A DNA stretch of 64,000 nt from Muraenolepis orangiensis (Eukaryota; Chordata; Actinopteri; Gadiformes; Muraenolepididae), in NCBI GenBank assembly GCA_027704905.1, contig CM051007.1, positions 22,957,812 through 23,021,811 on the forward strand. Direction: 5' to 3'. The position numbers and the translations under genes are program-made. This document shows positions 42,780 to 54,092 of the stretch, one piece after another (the stretch's first letter is position 1; each line of letters begins with the position of its first letter). Under the pieces are notes generated by a model, which did no database searches, was not told the origin of the DNA, and worked only from the letters and a program-made list of their open reading frames with translations.

Positions 42780-44578
42780 TTGTATTTGCGTACTGTCTGC
42801 CGTTTGTTTGTGGATTCCCCACTTGCACTGCTGAAGGAGCCACTAGCAGCACATGTGGCGATATTTTCTGTGCTGCCAGCACTGGAAGGCATTGTGGCTG
42901 TGCATACTGCTCTTATGCTGCTTGCAGATCCTGCGCTTGTGCTCGGTTCACTCCTCCTCATTCACTTGTTGAACTTCATTGCTGCTGAAAATATTCTCCT
43001 TCACACTTCTCTTTTGAATACCTCCTGTTTTTTAGGTCCAGTTGTGATAGACACTGTTTGCCACTGCTCTATACTATAAACAACACTATACTATAACAAT
43101 ACTGTGGAATGTGTGGTTGGTGGCAGCCTCACCTAGCCTGATTAGACTGATAACTCTATGGCTCGTGATCAAGTTAATCATGGCCCACAGGTTGAATCAG
43201 CCACCACCACACATACTCGAGGGAGAGTGTGTGTGCACATGTACCATCTGCTTTGTTCACAACAATTCAAACAATCAACATTGCAATCAACCAGATCCCT
43301 CATCAACATTCCCGCCATCAATTCTAAGATGCCGCTGCCGACGACCGCCGTGGTGTTCCACTGCACACAGTACCCTGCACACCCTTTACCCAGAATATTC
43401 CTGGCAAATGTGCAGTCCCTATGCAACAAAATGGATGAACTAAGACTTTCGGTGAAAGTGACTTTTCTTCATCCTCGGTTCTTTCGTTCACGGCTCGAAG
43501 GGTTTGAACTTTTTCAAGAGGACCGTGTTGCTTCACTGAGCGGATAAAGCAGGGGTGGAGGGGTCTGCTTCTTCGTGAATGAATCTTGGTGTAAGGACGT
43601 GACAGTGATTTATCAGCATTGCTGCCCGCCGCTTGAAACCCTGTTCATAAACTGCCAAACCTTCAATTCTCCCCGTGAGTTCAGTTAATTCATTCTGGTG
43701 TGTGTTTATGTTCCTCCCATCACACTTGCCGCGGAGGCTCAGAGAATGCTGGCTGACCAAATAATGACTGTGGAACGTAAACATCCGGATTAATTTGTTG
43801 TCGTCCTTGGCGACATCAACAGAGCAAACCTCTGCCGCGATCTCCCGAAATATCAGCAGCAGATTAAATGCGCAACCAGAGGGGAATGCACTTTAGACCA
43901 CTGCTACACGACCCTCAGCAATGCCTACCACGCCAACTCCCGAGCTGCGCTAGTTCAGACCATGACATCGTCCACTTGATACCGAAATACAGGAAGAAAC
44001 TCTATAAGCCTGTGGTCAGGTCATTCAAGTTGTGGACTAGCGAGGCCCAGCAGAAAAGTAGCGCCGTGCTGGATAATGCTGGCTGCGGCGCAGAGGGTTT
44101 TCAAAGAGGCTGCAGGTGGTGATCTAGATGTGTACGCAGACATGGTGACGTCATTCATTAGCCACTGTGAGAATGTTTGTGTACCTTCTCGCTCCAGAGT
44201 TAATTACAATAATGAAAAACCCTGGATCTCAGTGAAACTCAGGAAGATATGGCTGTTGAAGGAAGAAGCACGGAAGAGTGAGGACAAGGACCAGTTTAAT
44301 GAGGCCAAGTACACATACTGCAAGGCTATCAAGGAGGCCAGACGACGCTACTCTGAAAAACTCCAACATCAGTTCTCAGATGGCCAATCATTCTCTGTCT
44401 GGAAAGGTCTCTGACAGATCACAACTACAAACCGAAGTCCCCCCATTCATCTGATGATTCATGCCTTGCCAACGACCTGAACGAGTTCTACTGCAGATTC
44501 GAAACACAACAGACTCCCCCTCCCCCCCACACCCATCAACCCCTTCCACCCAACCTCCACCCAACCTCCACCGTCGAT
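42780..44578 (+). mobile_element. LINE J2, 5' UTR and endonuclease part
   Basis: A leader (42,780-43,330) is followed by endonuclease-type sequence FLANVQSLCNKMDEL, then GGGVCFFVNESWCKDVTV, VVVLGDINRANL (usual GDFN-type motif altered) and CTLDHCY in shifting frames. The linker (44,076-44,414) reads WISVKLRKIWLLKEEARKSE and EAKYTYCKAIKEARRRYSEK. It stops before the RT and is joined at about 44,578 to RT sequence in the opposite orientation. Confidence 0.6.
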
Positions 44579-45285
44579 GGAGATAGGGCTGTGCTCTCCC
44601 CTCTGCTTCCTGAAGTCCACGATCAGCTCCTTGGTCTTCTTGACGTTGAGGGCGAGGCTGTTCTCCTGGCACCACTGCTCCAGCGATCCGACCTCCTCCC
44701 TGTAGGCTGTCTCGTCATCGCCGGCGATCAGGCCCATCACTGTCGTGTTGTCAGCAAGCTTGATGATGACATGGAGCTGTGCATAGCCATGCAGTCGTGG
44801 GTGTAGAGGGAGGAGAGGGCTCAGCACGGATCCCTGGGGGGCTCCCGTGTTGAGGGTCAGTGGCTCTGAGGTGGTGCTGCCCATCCTCACCACCTGGCGG
44901 CGGTCCGACAGGAGGTCCAGTATCCAGCTGCACGTGGATGGGGGCCTAGACCTCTAAGCTTGGTGTCGAGCTTGGCAGGAACTATCGTGTCGAACCCTGA
45001 GCTGTAGTCCACAAACAGCATTCAACAGTTCTTTCTCTCCAAGTGGGAAAGGGCAGTGTGGAGGGCCATGGCAATTGCGTCGTCCGTGGATCTGTTTTGA
45101 CGATATGCAAATTGCCATGGGTCCTGCGTGGCAGGTAACACAGAGCAAATAATGTCCTTGACCAACCTCTCGAAACATTTGCTGACAATCGAGGTGAGGG
45201 CTACAGGTCTATAGTCATTCAGGCATGTTACCTTGGGCTGTTTAGGGACAGGCACGATGGTGGCACCATTTTCGGAAAACGGACC
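44579..45285 (-). mobile_element. LINE J2 RT part, inverted
   Basis: The minus strand reads VPVPKQPKVTCLNDYRPVAL, TSIVSKCFERLVKDIICSVL, DPWQFAYRQNRSTDDAIAMA, NTGAPQGSVLSPLL and IIKLADNTTVMGLIAGDDET (LADN replaces FADD). It ends KTKELIVDFRKQRGEHSPIS at the junction with the 5' part. Stops and frameshifts are present near 45,010 and 44,800. Confidence 0.65.
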
Positions 45286-45719
45286 GGTGTGGGAGTGAGA
45301 GGGGATATTGGATACTGGTATTCGGGTCTCCCAAAGGACATGTCCTCAAAGTGCTCCTTGAGGAGGGGCTGGGCCCCTGCCATTCATCCAGCACATTATA
45401 TCCTGCTTCCTCCAACATGCTCCTGGCTATTGGTCTTGTTTTGGACCTTGCCCCTTCACCCCAGTGACAATCTCTTTCCAGGTCGTCTGGTTCATCTTCA
45501 CTTGCTCCTTCCTTGCAGCTTGCTTCACCTTCTTCTCTACTGTGCATTTGCTCGCATGCCTCCCTGTCATCTTCCACTAGTCTCAGTCGGTCCCTGGGCC
45601 GTTGGTGTGGGGTGTGGCTACAGTCTATCGTTACTTTCCTTTAGCGGCGCGGTTGTGGCCGTCAATCCACTCTGTGCTCCGTTGCTGTTGATACTGAGCC
45701 CGCAGTGTGTTTCGGTCGT
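45286..45719. other. Unassigned sequence between LINE and gag relic
   Basis: Open frames exist on both strands but none carries a recognised motif. It may be the downstream part of the neighbouring gag relic. Confidence 0.35.
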
Positions 45720-46757
45720 ACTGTCGCTTCATTTCCTCAATCTTCTCATTGTCTTCACTGTCAGGTGTCGTCTTCGTGCTTCACCTTCCTCTTTTCTTGT
45801 GGCATTTTTCCCATCCTCCCTTCTCGCAGGCTCATTTGCATTCCTCCTTTGGGGCCCTGGCTGCGGCTGGTTCTCCATGGCCGCGGGCCTTGGTCCTCTC
45901 CTTTTCTCATAGTCCCAGACAGCTTCCTTCTTGTTTTGGGAAACTGCCACCTCTTCTCCATCTGAGTTTGATTCGACTTCCATAAAGGGTCCTTCCTCCC
46001 TTCTCCACCTTAAGCAGGGGTGCCATGATGTTGATGTGTACTGGCGGGGCGTGAGGGCACCCATGTGGGCGGTTTGGCAGTGGGTCAGGGCGCTGTGGCG
46101 CCCCCTTAGGTGTCATATCCTGGCAGGAGGCATACGGCGGGGGAAAAACGGCTGGGCCCTCTCCCCCTGCTGCCGTGCCGAGCTCAGTTAGTACTTCTGG
46201 GGGGAGCTGTGGGTGATGATGTAGGGTTGTATTCTGTGGTGCCACCAGGGGGAGCTGTGGGTGATGGTTTAGGGTTGTACTCTGTGGTACTACTAGGGGG
46301 AGCTGTGGGAGATGCTGTAAAGTTGTACCCGGTAGCACCACCAGGGGGCCCTGTGGGCCCTGTGGGTGATGCGGTATACCCAGTAGCACCACCAGGGGGC
46401 TCTGTGGACCCACGAGGCCTTCCTCTATTGGCCCTCCCAGGCTGGCCTCCAAGTAGTCGGCTAATGCCTGGGCGTAGAGGTTCCGCTTCCTGTATTGGTC
46501 TGCTCCTTTTCTGGCAGCTCCCAGACTTTGGCGGCCTCTCGCGTCAGGTTCCTTGCCAGCACTCTAATCGCTCTTAACTGTTCTCTGGTGGGTGGGTGTT
46601 GTCTGGAGACTATTCCCTGATCCTGCCATAGCTTGTAGTACTTGGCCATCCTCTTTTTCATAACAACCTTGTCCTCCTGCTGGGTACGCTGTAGCATGAC
46701 TACCTCTGCTCTCTCATATGCCTCCTTTAAGGCCTCGGGGTCCCATGTGGACGTCAT
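45720..46757 (-). pseudogene. Endogenous-retrovirus-like gag relic
   Basis: The minus strand opens MTSTWDPEALKEAYERAEVV and continues MAKYYKLWQDQGIVSRQHPP and TREAAKVWELPEKEQ. It shifts frame near 46,455 into a proline-rich part with imperfect 60-bp repeats (46,190-46,410). It then has VFPPPYASCQDM and, in another frame, AVWDYEKRRGPRPAAMENQP with an acidic/basic tail. A proline-rich domain with PPPY suggests a gag late-domain region. At least two frameshifts make it inactive. Family assignment (fish ERV) is tentative. Confidence 0.45.
46190..46410 (-). repeat. 60-bp minisatellite in the gag relic
   Basis: Four to five units with GGGGGAGCTGTGGGTGATG and GTAGCACCACCA-type parts. On the coding strand each encodes a variant of HHHPQLPLVAPQNTTL. 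Repeat-length variation has shifted the reading frame at the right end. Confidence 0.75.
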
Positions 46758-47214
46758 AGTCCTCCCTAATGCACTACCTAAGGTTGTGTGCTTTTATCGT
46801 TTGTGGATGGACAATTACACACCCTCACCCTCTTAGCAGTGTTTTCCCACCTTTCCTATACTTTCACTTTTCACCAGGTCAGCCCTCCACCTTCGCCAAG
46901 GTCTCGGAGTCTGATCGCTGTTGAAAATATTATATTATATACATTTTTCCCTTTTTCTTCGTACTACTCCTTTAAGTATCCCACCCCCACCAAGTGAATT
47001 CGGATCCCAAGCAAACGCTAATTAACCATAGGATGCAAATAGTACTGGTCAATCTTCTACCAATCCGTAGCACGTGGGTGGCGGACCGGATCTATTCACA
47101 TCTACGGGTTCTCTACCTTTTGCTTCTGTTAGATTCCTCCCCAACTTATTACAAGAGTGTGTATATCCCTCCCAGCACCTACACGTTATACTTCACACTG
47201 TAAACCTATACACA
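46758..47214 (-). other. Probable leader/LTR boundary of the gag relic
   Basis: Upstream of the gag start the minus strand has AATTCACTTGGTGGGGGTGG. TGGTGGGGGTGGGAT after a CA could be a primer-binding site, with the LTR to the right (about 46,998 onward). LTR limits were not resolved. Confidence 0.3.
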
Positions 47215-47406
47215 TGCACAGGCATCCAAACACACAGACGCACACTCGCATGCAGATGCACACACACCCAATCACACAGACATACACAGGCATGCACGCA
47301 CACGTTCACACACACTCACGCTCAGGCGCTCGCGCTCACACGCACACACGCACACACCACACACGCACACACGCTCACCCTACGTACGCACACGCTCACT
47401 CACACG
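47215..47406. repeat. Degenerate CA-rich tract
   Basis: Imperfect CACACG, CACACT and CATGCA-type repeats over nearly 200 bp. A decayed microsatellite, possibly within an LTR. Confidence 0.7.
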
Positions 47407-49205
47407 TCAGTTTTTTGGGGTAGAAAGAGTGAGGTAGATTTAGAAGAGGAAGTAGATTTTAGAAGAGAAGAAAAGAGTGAGGGGACAACACCAGTACCGC
47501 AGCGTCTTGGGGTAGAACTCCCACAGAACACAGCAATAAAAACATACATACGCAGACAACAGTTTTTAAGGGCAAACTTTGCACAAGATACAGCAATACA
47601 ACCTTGCACATGCACGGAGCAATTTTAGGGCAAAATTCAACACTCAGCACTAAAAACACACACATACACATAACAATATGAACTTCACACAAAACCACAC
47701 ATTAAACACATCCACATGCCGGCATCAAATAAAACCACTCTACACTAACTGTTGGCCTCCCTGCCCTGGACTTATTCTCTACGCGATTTCTGCGACTCAC
47801 TCACACTGCCCCGTACCAGGCCTCACACCTCTCAACACGTTTCTCAAACGGCAGATGCAGCTTGCCTGGCCACCTCTCAACGCGAATTTAGATACCTCAG
47901 AATCGGTATTACAGGTAGATGGGTCAACTCATCCCATTGATATTGGTTTTTAAATGCATGATATGTGATTTAATATGTTTTTGATTAACTAAGATTTTCT
48001 TTTTCAATATGTTTATGATATTGTGACGCTTTAGCGGTGGTAGCCAGCTTGATACAGAAGACTGAGACAATGTTCTTATTTGATAGCCAAACTGGCCCAG
48101 ATGTATTCCCTGCCGCAGCTCACAACTAACCCGGGGGTTGAAATGTCCACTCTTAAAAACAATAAACCAGGGTGGCAAGCCCAAAACCATATTCCTCCAA
48201 CGCAAATAGTCTGTGTCTCTTTTTCCCCACCTACTCCACGCCGTCTCACCACACCCCCCTTTCCTCTCTTCCCACTCCCGTTCCCGCTCCCGTTCCCGTT
48301 CCCGTTCCAACTCTCGCGTGACTCTCTCACTCCCGTTCCCACGCAACCTGTTCCCCCTAGCGCTCGCAGCCAATGACCCTCTATAGTGGACACTTAGAGG
48401 TAGTACAACACCCAATGAACTCCAAAACCCCCTTTGTCCTGGAGGGAGACCCATGGTCGGCCAGGCCACAGCGTTACAATATGATGACATTATACAAGTG
48501 TGGGTTTAATGGTTATGAAGCCTATTCCTATCTGATTATCAGTTTTTGTGTTTGTTTTGATTGTGTTAAATGTGCTTAATTCCCCCCAGGGAATGGTAAT
48601 TCGTTAATGAAGATCTTAAGGATTCATTGATGATTTATGATTTATTGTATTTCATGTGTGTGTTTCACAGTTCTCACGGTCTGGATTTGAATAAATCCTA
48701 CCAGTATCATAAAGAACGCATAGCTGTCATCATTGCATGAGAGGGAGTTACATTAGATATCTAAGAAGATCTTAGATAAGAAAACATGGACATTTTTTTT
48801 TAAATTATTGCTGATTATCTCAGTTTTTAGTCTGTGCTCCATATATACACATTTACCAGAGAGTATATTTACTGAGATACCAGAGAGTAATAATACCACA
48901 TCATGCAATATTCACAGAAAGGGGTTTAATCAGAGTTGCAATGCTTGAACCAACGCATGCATGAACCTTGTGAACAATTCATTTTACAGGAAGTCCTGAA
49001 GGAGAACAGTGACTGTTGGTGCAGTCACTGTATGCAGCACAATCGCATATGGTTTTTCGAATTGTCAGTTGACTTGTATTATGACTCTTTATGCGAACAT
49101 GAACCATGCACTGTTAATTGTGAAATAGAATGATGATGCAATTGAAGGTATATAATGGTTTTTAAATTTGTGTAAACATTTTTGTATTGGGACATCTTTA
49201 TAGAG
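47407..49205. other. Unassigned, retroelement-like noncoding sequence
   Basis: No intact frame. A GTTCCC/GCTCCC hexamer repeat occurs at 48,268-48,312 and an AAACAATAAACC signal near 48,155. The right part (48,600-49,140) precedes a polypurine tract and may be the decayed 3' end of a retrovirus-like coding region. Confidence 0.35.
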
Positions 49206-49209
49206 TCCC

Positions 49210-49221
49210 AAAGGGGGGATA
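49210..49221 (+). other. Polypurine tract
   Basis: AAAGGGGGGATA directly precedes TGTAGTGTG, the start of an LTR. This is the expected second-strand primer site of a plus-oriented LTR retroelement. Confidence 0.5.
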
Positions 49222-49640
49222 TGTAGTGTGTTGTTATACCCTAAGTATAAAACTAAAACACTGCCTGTGATACTGTATGCATTGAAAGAGCCATGTGAGT
49301 GTGTTGAAGCGGTCAACAGGCACTGCTAGGAATGCGACCCCCTGGAGTTTGTGCTTGTAAACTCGTGGCGTGACAACAGAGGCACCGAGTGATCAACCGG
49401 AGTTGCGGATGCTGGTTGTACCTTGAGACTGATAGGAGTAGTAGATTCTTGTGATACTACTTCCTATATAATGTTTGGTAAAGGAGCACGTCGCCAGTCT
49501 GTGAATTGGCAAGCCAGGCTCCATCTTGCTGCAGTAGATGAATTTGATGCTTTGTTCAATAAAGACATTGGACTTAGTATCCAGACCTCTGAGAAAGAGT
49601 CTTATTCCACCCGAGTAGAAATGATACTATACTCCATCTC
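49222..49640 (+). mobile_element. Retrovirus-like 3' LTR
   Basis: Begins TGTAGTG after the polypurine tract, has a TATA-like CTATATAATG at about 49,463 and AATAAA at 49,558-49,563, and ends near ACTATACTCCA. The exact 3' end is blurred by the tandem array that begins here. No second LTR or target duplication was found. Confidence 0.5.
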
Positions 49641-50589
49641 ACTGTGTCCAGTGAATGTCTGTGTCCCAATATATTAATTATTTCGATTTATATGTTGTTT
49701 ATATGTTGTATGTTAATTTTTGCCTTTGTGTCTTCTCTGGTGATGTTGATTCATGTTGTGGAGCAGCAAAAAGTTAAGAAAAAGCTAAACAAGAATCACA
49801 TGAAATGTCTTAATCATAGTTTAATACACCTTCAGCCAGTTATTAAAGTTAACAACACCCTAAATGTCCATTAAGTGTTGTTGAGTTATGTTGTTAAGTG
49901 TTAGTCATGATATTTAAAGACCGATCAATTCAGTTGGAAGGAAAAGTATCACCATAATGTGTTTTAAATGTTGCAGTGTACCTTTTTATTTATATATGAA
50001 CTGCATATTGGAGCATTAATGAATATCTTGAGGTATGTTACCGGGTTAGGTGCTGGGAATGTGGAGTTGTAAGGGGTGCAAAAAAAACTAAGCTATTTAA
50101 TCACTACAAGTTTAGTATCCACATTTTGGACTTAGTTCTCCTTTACCATGTACATACCTGAACTGTCCATGCACATTTAAAACGCACCAGAGACTCACAG
50201 ACATTTTACTAACATAAATGCAAATGTCTCAATGAGTTCCAACCCGTGTCACCCTCGGGGGACATTTGACTTATTTGCATTAAAACTGTTTTACTAATTT
50301 GCATTCAAACCTGTATTAACAGCAGTTGATTCCAACAAATTAATATTAATGCAAACAACACAACTGTTTTCCCAGTGGATGCAACTAAACTAATCAAATA
50401 ATCCAAATGATGCTTGAAGTACAATAGATTCACAATACATTAACGTGGTAACCTTGTATTACTTTTAGAAAGCAAGATAATAACGCACAGGCAGAGATAC
50501 AAATCGTTTTTCCCCGACATCAACCTGCAACCAAAACAACATTATTTGGAGCACTATCCCCAGATGATTTGACTCTTTAGTCACTTCAT

Positions 50590-51955
50590 GGATAGCCACC
50601 CCCTTCACTCCAATCCTGCCGTGTTCCCAGCTCGTCCAGGTAGCCAGCGCCACCAGTCCTTCGCAGTTCATGTGACCTGGCACAGTACCGACGCTGGGAG
50701 CTGGCATATAAAATGTGCGTAAAATGGAAAGAGGGATCCGCCGAGCCCAAAATAGCCAACATCCTCTCCAGCAACTCGGACGGTTTGCTCTCGCCATGTC
50801 CGGTGAGCGACAACAGACGGTCCGCCTTCTCCATCTCCGACAGCTCGAATGTTCACTGTGTACATACATCTACTGATGCCTAGTCTGGACACATCTTCAG
50901 TGATGTTCCTGGAATCATAGGACGTTTCGGGTCTCGCAACATCATACGCCCTCCTCCAGGTGACCCAGCCGGGGCTGATCAGACCCCAGCTTGTGTCCAG
51001 ATGGCTAGCTAGCTACCATGACTCCATGGCTCCCCTCTTTTGAGCCACAACCATCTTGAGGCCCTCTCTGCCGCATCGGTGGTACTGCGGATGGCTCTCC
51101 TCTTTCTCACTCCCTCGATGCCTAAACTGCTGAAGGCTCTGACCAAGGAACGGGCTGCGAATCCTCTGCATCCAACTTCCACCGGGAAACACCTTGCTCT
51201 CCAACCAGCCTGCTGACAGTCGCTGACCAGTCCTGCGTACTTGGAGAGCTTCCTTTCAAAGGCTTCTTCCAAGCGATCTTCCCACGGGACTGTCAGCTCC
51301 AGTAGCACAGCTTGCTTGGTGGACTCAGACACAAGAACAATGTCTGGTCGCAGGGTGTTGACTGCAATATGGCTGGGGAACTTCAGCTGATGTTCAAGGT
51401 CCACCAACAACTGCCAGTCTCTTGCAGATGTCAGGATGCCTGCAGATGTTTTTCTAGCAGAAGTTGGCTTGTCCCCAGCTCTGACAAAGGCGATGGTGTC
51501 CTTGGAGTGTCGGAACTGCTTTGACCACGCCAGTCCTGCGATGATGGCTTCAGCAATGGTCTTCAGGACTTGGTCATGCCTCCACCTGTACCGTCCATCT
51601 CCAAGTGCCTTTGTACAGCAACTGAGGATGTGTTCCAGGGTTCCCAGGGTTTCATAAAAGGAGCGCTTTAAGAGCCATGTACTTGCCATCCGTCGGCGGT
51701 GCCTCTAACAGCCCCATCGCCCGGCCCATTGTCACGGCATCCAACGCCGCTACCACATGGTAGTACCTGGTAACGTCCTGGGTTATTCCTCTCAGTTGGA
51801 ACTGGGCTTCGATGTGTTAGAACCATGGCCGGGGCTGTGCTGCCACAACTCGAGCAACTTAATCGCTGTGGTGTAGACGTTAGCCGGAGCTCCTGCCGGC
51901 GCTGCATTACTGTTTGCTTCGAGCATGATTTCTATCAGCGTTCGGGGTCACCAAT
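50590..51955 (-). pseudogene. Gypsy gag in tandem unit 1, split by a LINE
   Basis: The minus strand starts after a primer-binding-like TTGGTGACCCCGAA (51,941-51,954). It reads YYHVVAALDAVTMGRAMG, LLEAPPTDGKYMALKALLL, then (after the insert) FELSEMEKADRLLSLTGHGE and LLERMLAILGSADPSFHFTH. Compared with unit 2 the C-terminal part is largely deleted. Confidence 0.65.
50856..51650 (-). mobile_element. 3' end of restriction-like-endonuclease LINE (Utopia/R2-type)
   Basis: The minus strand reads LEHILSCCTKALGDGRYRWR, HDQVLKTIAEAIIAGLAW, then LRPDIVLVSESTKQAVLLEL and TVPWEDRLEEAFERKLSKYA. The RPD...LLELTVP pattern is the PD-(D/E)XK nuclease that follows the RT in R2/NeSL/Utopia LINEs. After VGCRGFAARSLVRAFSSLGI and the stop at 51,009 comes a short 3' UTR. 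TTCA flanks both sides, and the uninterrupted site is in unit 2 near 53,785. Confidence 0.75.
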
Positions 51956-52150
51956 GTGGGAGTGAGTAGAAACGAGGAGATGGAGACAGGTTGTCGAGTC
52001 GAAATGTTTACTCCCCAACATGAACAGTAATAACAGCGGCAGTAGTCAGGCTTGCAACAGCAATGACATGTTAACGTATCAGAACCGGTACATTCAAATA
52101 TCCCGCTCTAAACATTACCCAGAAAGCTTCTGGATTGAATTGTCTTAAAA
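51956..52150 (-). mobile_element. Gypsy LTR remnant, unit 1
   Basis: Lies directly 5' of the primer-binding motif on the minus strand (CTCACTCCCACA before TTGGTGACC). The LTR start was not found. Unit 2 lacks 67 bp of this region (after 54,092). Confidence 0.4.
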
Positions 52151-53215
52151 TAGCCGTAACTCCATCTAACAGTGTCCAGTGAATGTCTGTGTCCCAAGTG
52201 GGTCACCACAATATATTAATTATTTCGATGTTGTTTATATGTTGTATGTTCATTTTTGCCTTTCTTGATTTTATCTTCTCTGGCGATGTTGATTCATGTT
52301 GTGGAGCAGCAAAAAGTTAAGAAAAATCAAGAATCACATGAAATGTCTTAATCATAGTTTAATACACCTTCAGCCAGTGATTAAAGTTATCGACTCCCTA
52401 AACACCCTTTGTACAACCCAATTTAACCATGCGTTAAAAGTTAACCACTGATTAGCTGATTTAACGACACGTTAAGAGTTTAACACCCTTTGAACAACCG
52501 GCCCCTGTTATGTTGTTAGTCATGATATTTAAAGACCGATCAATTCAGTTGGAAGGAAAGTATCACCATAATGTGTTTTAAATGTTGCCGTTGCAGTGTA
52601 CCTTTTTATTTATATATGAACTGCATATTGGAGCATTAATGAATATCTTGATGTATGTTACCGGGTTAGGTGCTGGGAATGTGGAGTTGTAAGGGGTGCA
52701 AAAAAAACTGTCTCAAGTAGGTCTAAGCTATTTAATCACTACAAGTTTAGTATCCACATTTTGGACTTAGTTCTCCTTTACCATGTACATACCTGCACTG
52801 TCCATGCACATTTAAAACGCACCAGAGACTCACAGACATTTTACTAACATAAATGCAAATGTCTCCCAGACAGAGTTCCAACCCGTGTCACCCTGGGGGA
52901 CATTTGATTTATTTGCATTAAAACTGTTTTACTAATTTGCATTCAAACCTGTATTAACAGCAGTTGATTCCAACAAATTAATATTAATGCAAACAACACA
53001 ACTGTTTTCCCAGTGGATGCAACTAAACTAATCAAATAATCCAAATGATGCTTGAAGTACAATAGATTCACAATACATTAACGTGGTAACCTTGTATTAC
53101 TTTTAGAAAGCAAGATAATAACGCACAGGCAGAGATACAAATCGTTTTTCCCCGACATCAACCTGCAACCAAAACAACATTATTTAGAGCACTATCCCCA
53201 GATGATTTGACTCTT

Positions 53216-54092
53216 TAGTCAAGTTCTCGGAATAGCCACGCCCCCTTTTCACGTTCCGCATTCCTGTCACCGTTTCCCCAGCCCTCGTCCAGGTAGCCAC
53301 GCCCCCTATCACGTCCCGCATTCATGTCACCTTGGTTTCCACAGTACTCGCCCGGATAGCCACGCCCTGGAACTTCCCTGGTTGTTAAAAGTGCATGGCG
53401 GGCAACACTATTTGGCCTTGGCTCCAAATCTGTTGTGGAAGTAACATAGTCCATTGTCATGTTGGCGATGGGCAGCGACCGCAGTGGCGGCTCCCGCTGT
53501 GTCCTCCAGCGATCGGTCCGAGGTCCAGGCGAGGAGCAGCGCGTGCGCAAAATCCTGTCGGCCTCAGCAGCCAGCGTGCGGTAGTCCTTGGTGGAGGAGA
53601 GCGGGGAGCTGGCTAGCGCGGTAACGGGCGCTGGGAGGTGGCATAGAAAATGTGCGTAAAATGGAAAGAGGGATCCGCCGAGCCCAAAATAGCCAACATC
53701 CTCTCCAGCAACTCGGACGGTTTGCTCTCGCCATGTCCGGTGAGCGACAACTGACGGTCCGCCTTCTCCATCTCCGACAGCTCGAATGTTCATAAAAGGA
53801 GCGCTTTAAGAGCCATGTACTTGCCATCCGTCGGCGGTGCCTCTAACAGCCCCATCGCCCGGCCCATTGTCACGGCATCCAACGCCGCTACCACATGGTA
53901 GTACCTGGTAACGTCCTGGGTTATTCCTCTCAGTTGGAACTGGGCTTCGATGTGTTAGAACCATGGCCGGGGGCTGTGCTGCCACAACTCGAGCAACTTA
54001 ATCGCTGTGGTGTAGACGTTAGCCGGAGCTCCTGCCGGCGCTGCATTACTGTTTGCTTCGAGCATGATTTCTATCAGCGTTCGGGGTCACCA
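53216..54092 (-). pseudogene. Gypsy gag in tandem unit 2
   Basis: Uninterrupted version of the unit-1 gag: LLEAPPTDGKYMALKALLL, FELSEMEKADRQLSLTGHGE, SADPSFHFTHIFYATSQRP. After a frameshift it reads ALASSPLSSTKDYRTLAAEA, DRILRTRC and a proline/arginine-rich and glycine-rich tail (GRGYPGEYCGNQGDM). There are stops and frameshifts but most of gag is recognisable. No pol follows. Confidence 0.65.

Noticed and set aside
45242..45912. Overlapping open frames on both strands (for example + frame from 45,289) of over 110-200 codons.
   Set aside because: The + frame is leucine/proline-rich antisense of a charged minus-strand region; no domain or homology could be named. Treated as shadows of a retroelement relic.
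48940..49133. A short + frame (MQCLNQRMHEPCEQ...) just upstream of the polypurine tract, possibly the end of a retroviral envelope gene.
   Set aside because: Too short and without a membrane segment or conserved motif; only the polypurine tract and LTR can be supported.
50465..50892. Minus frames with MYVHSEHSSCRRWRRRT and related arginine-rich peptides.
   Set aside because: They are out-of-frame readings of the gypsy gag and the 3' end of the inserted LINE.
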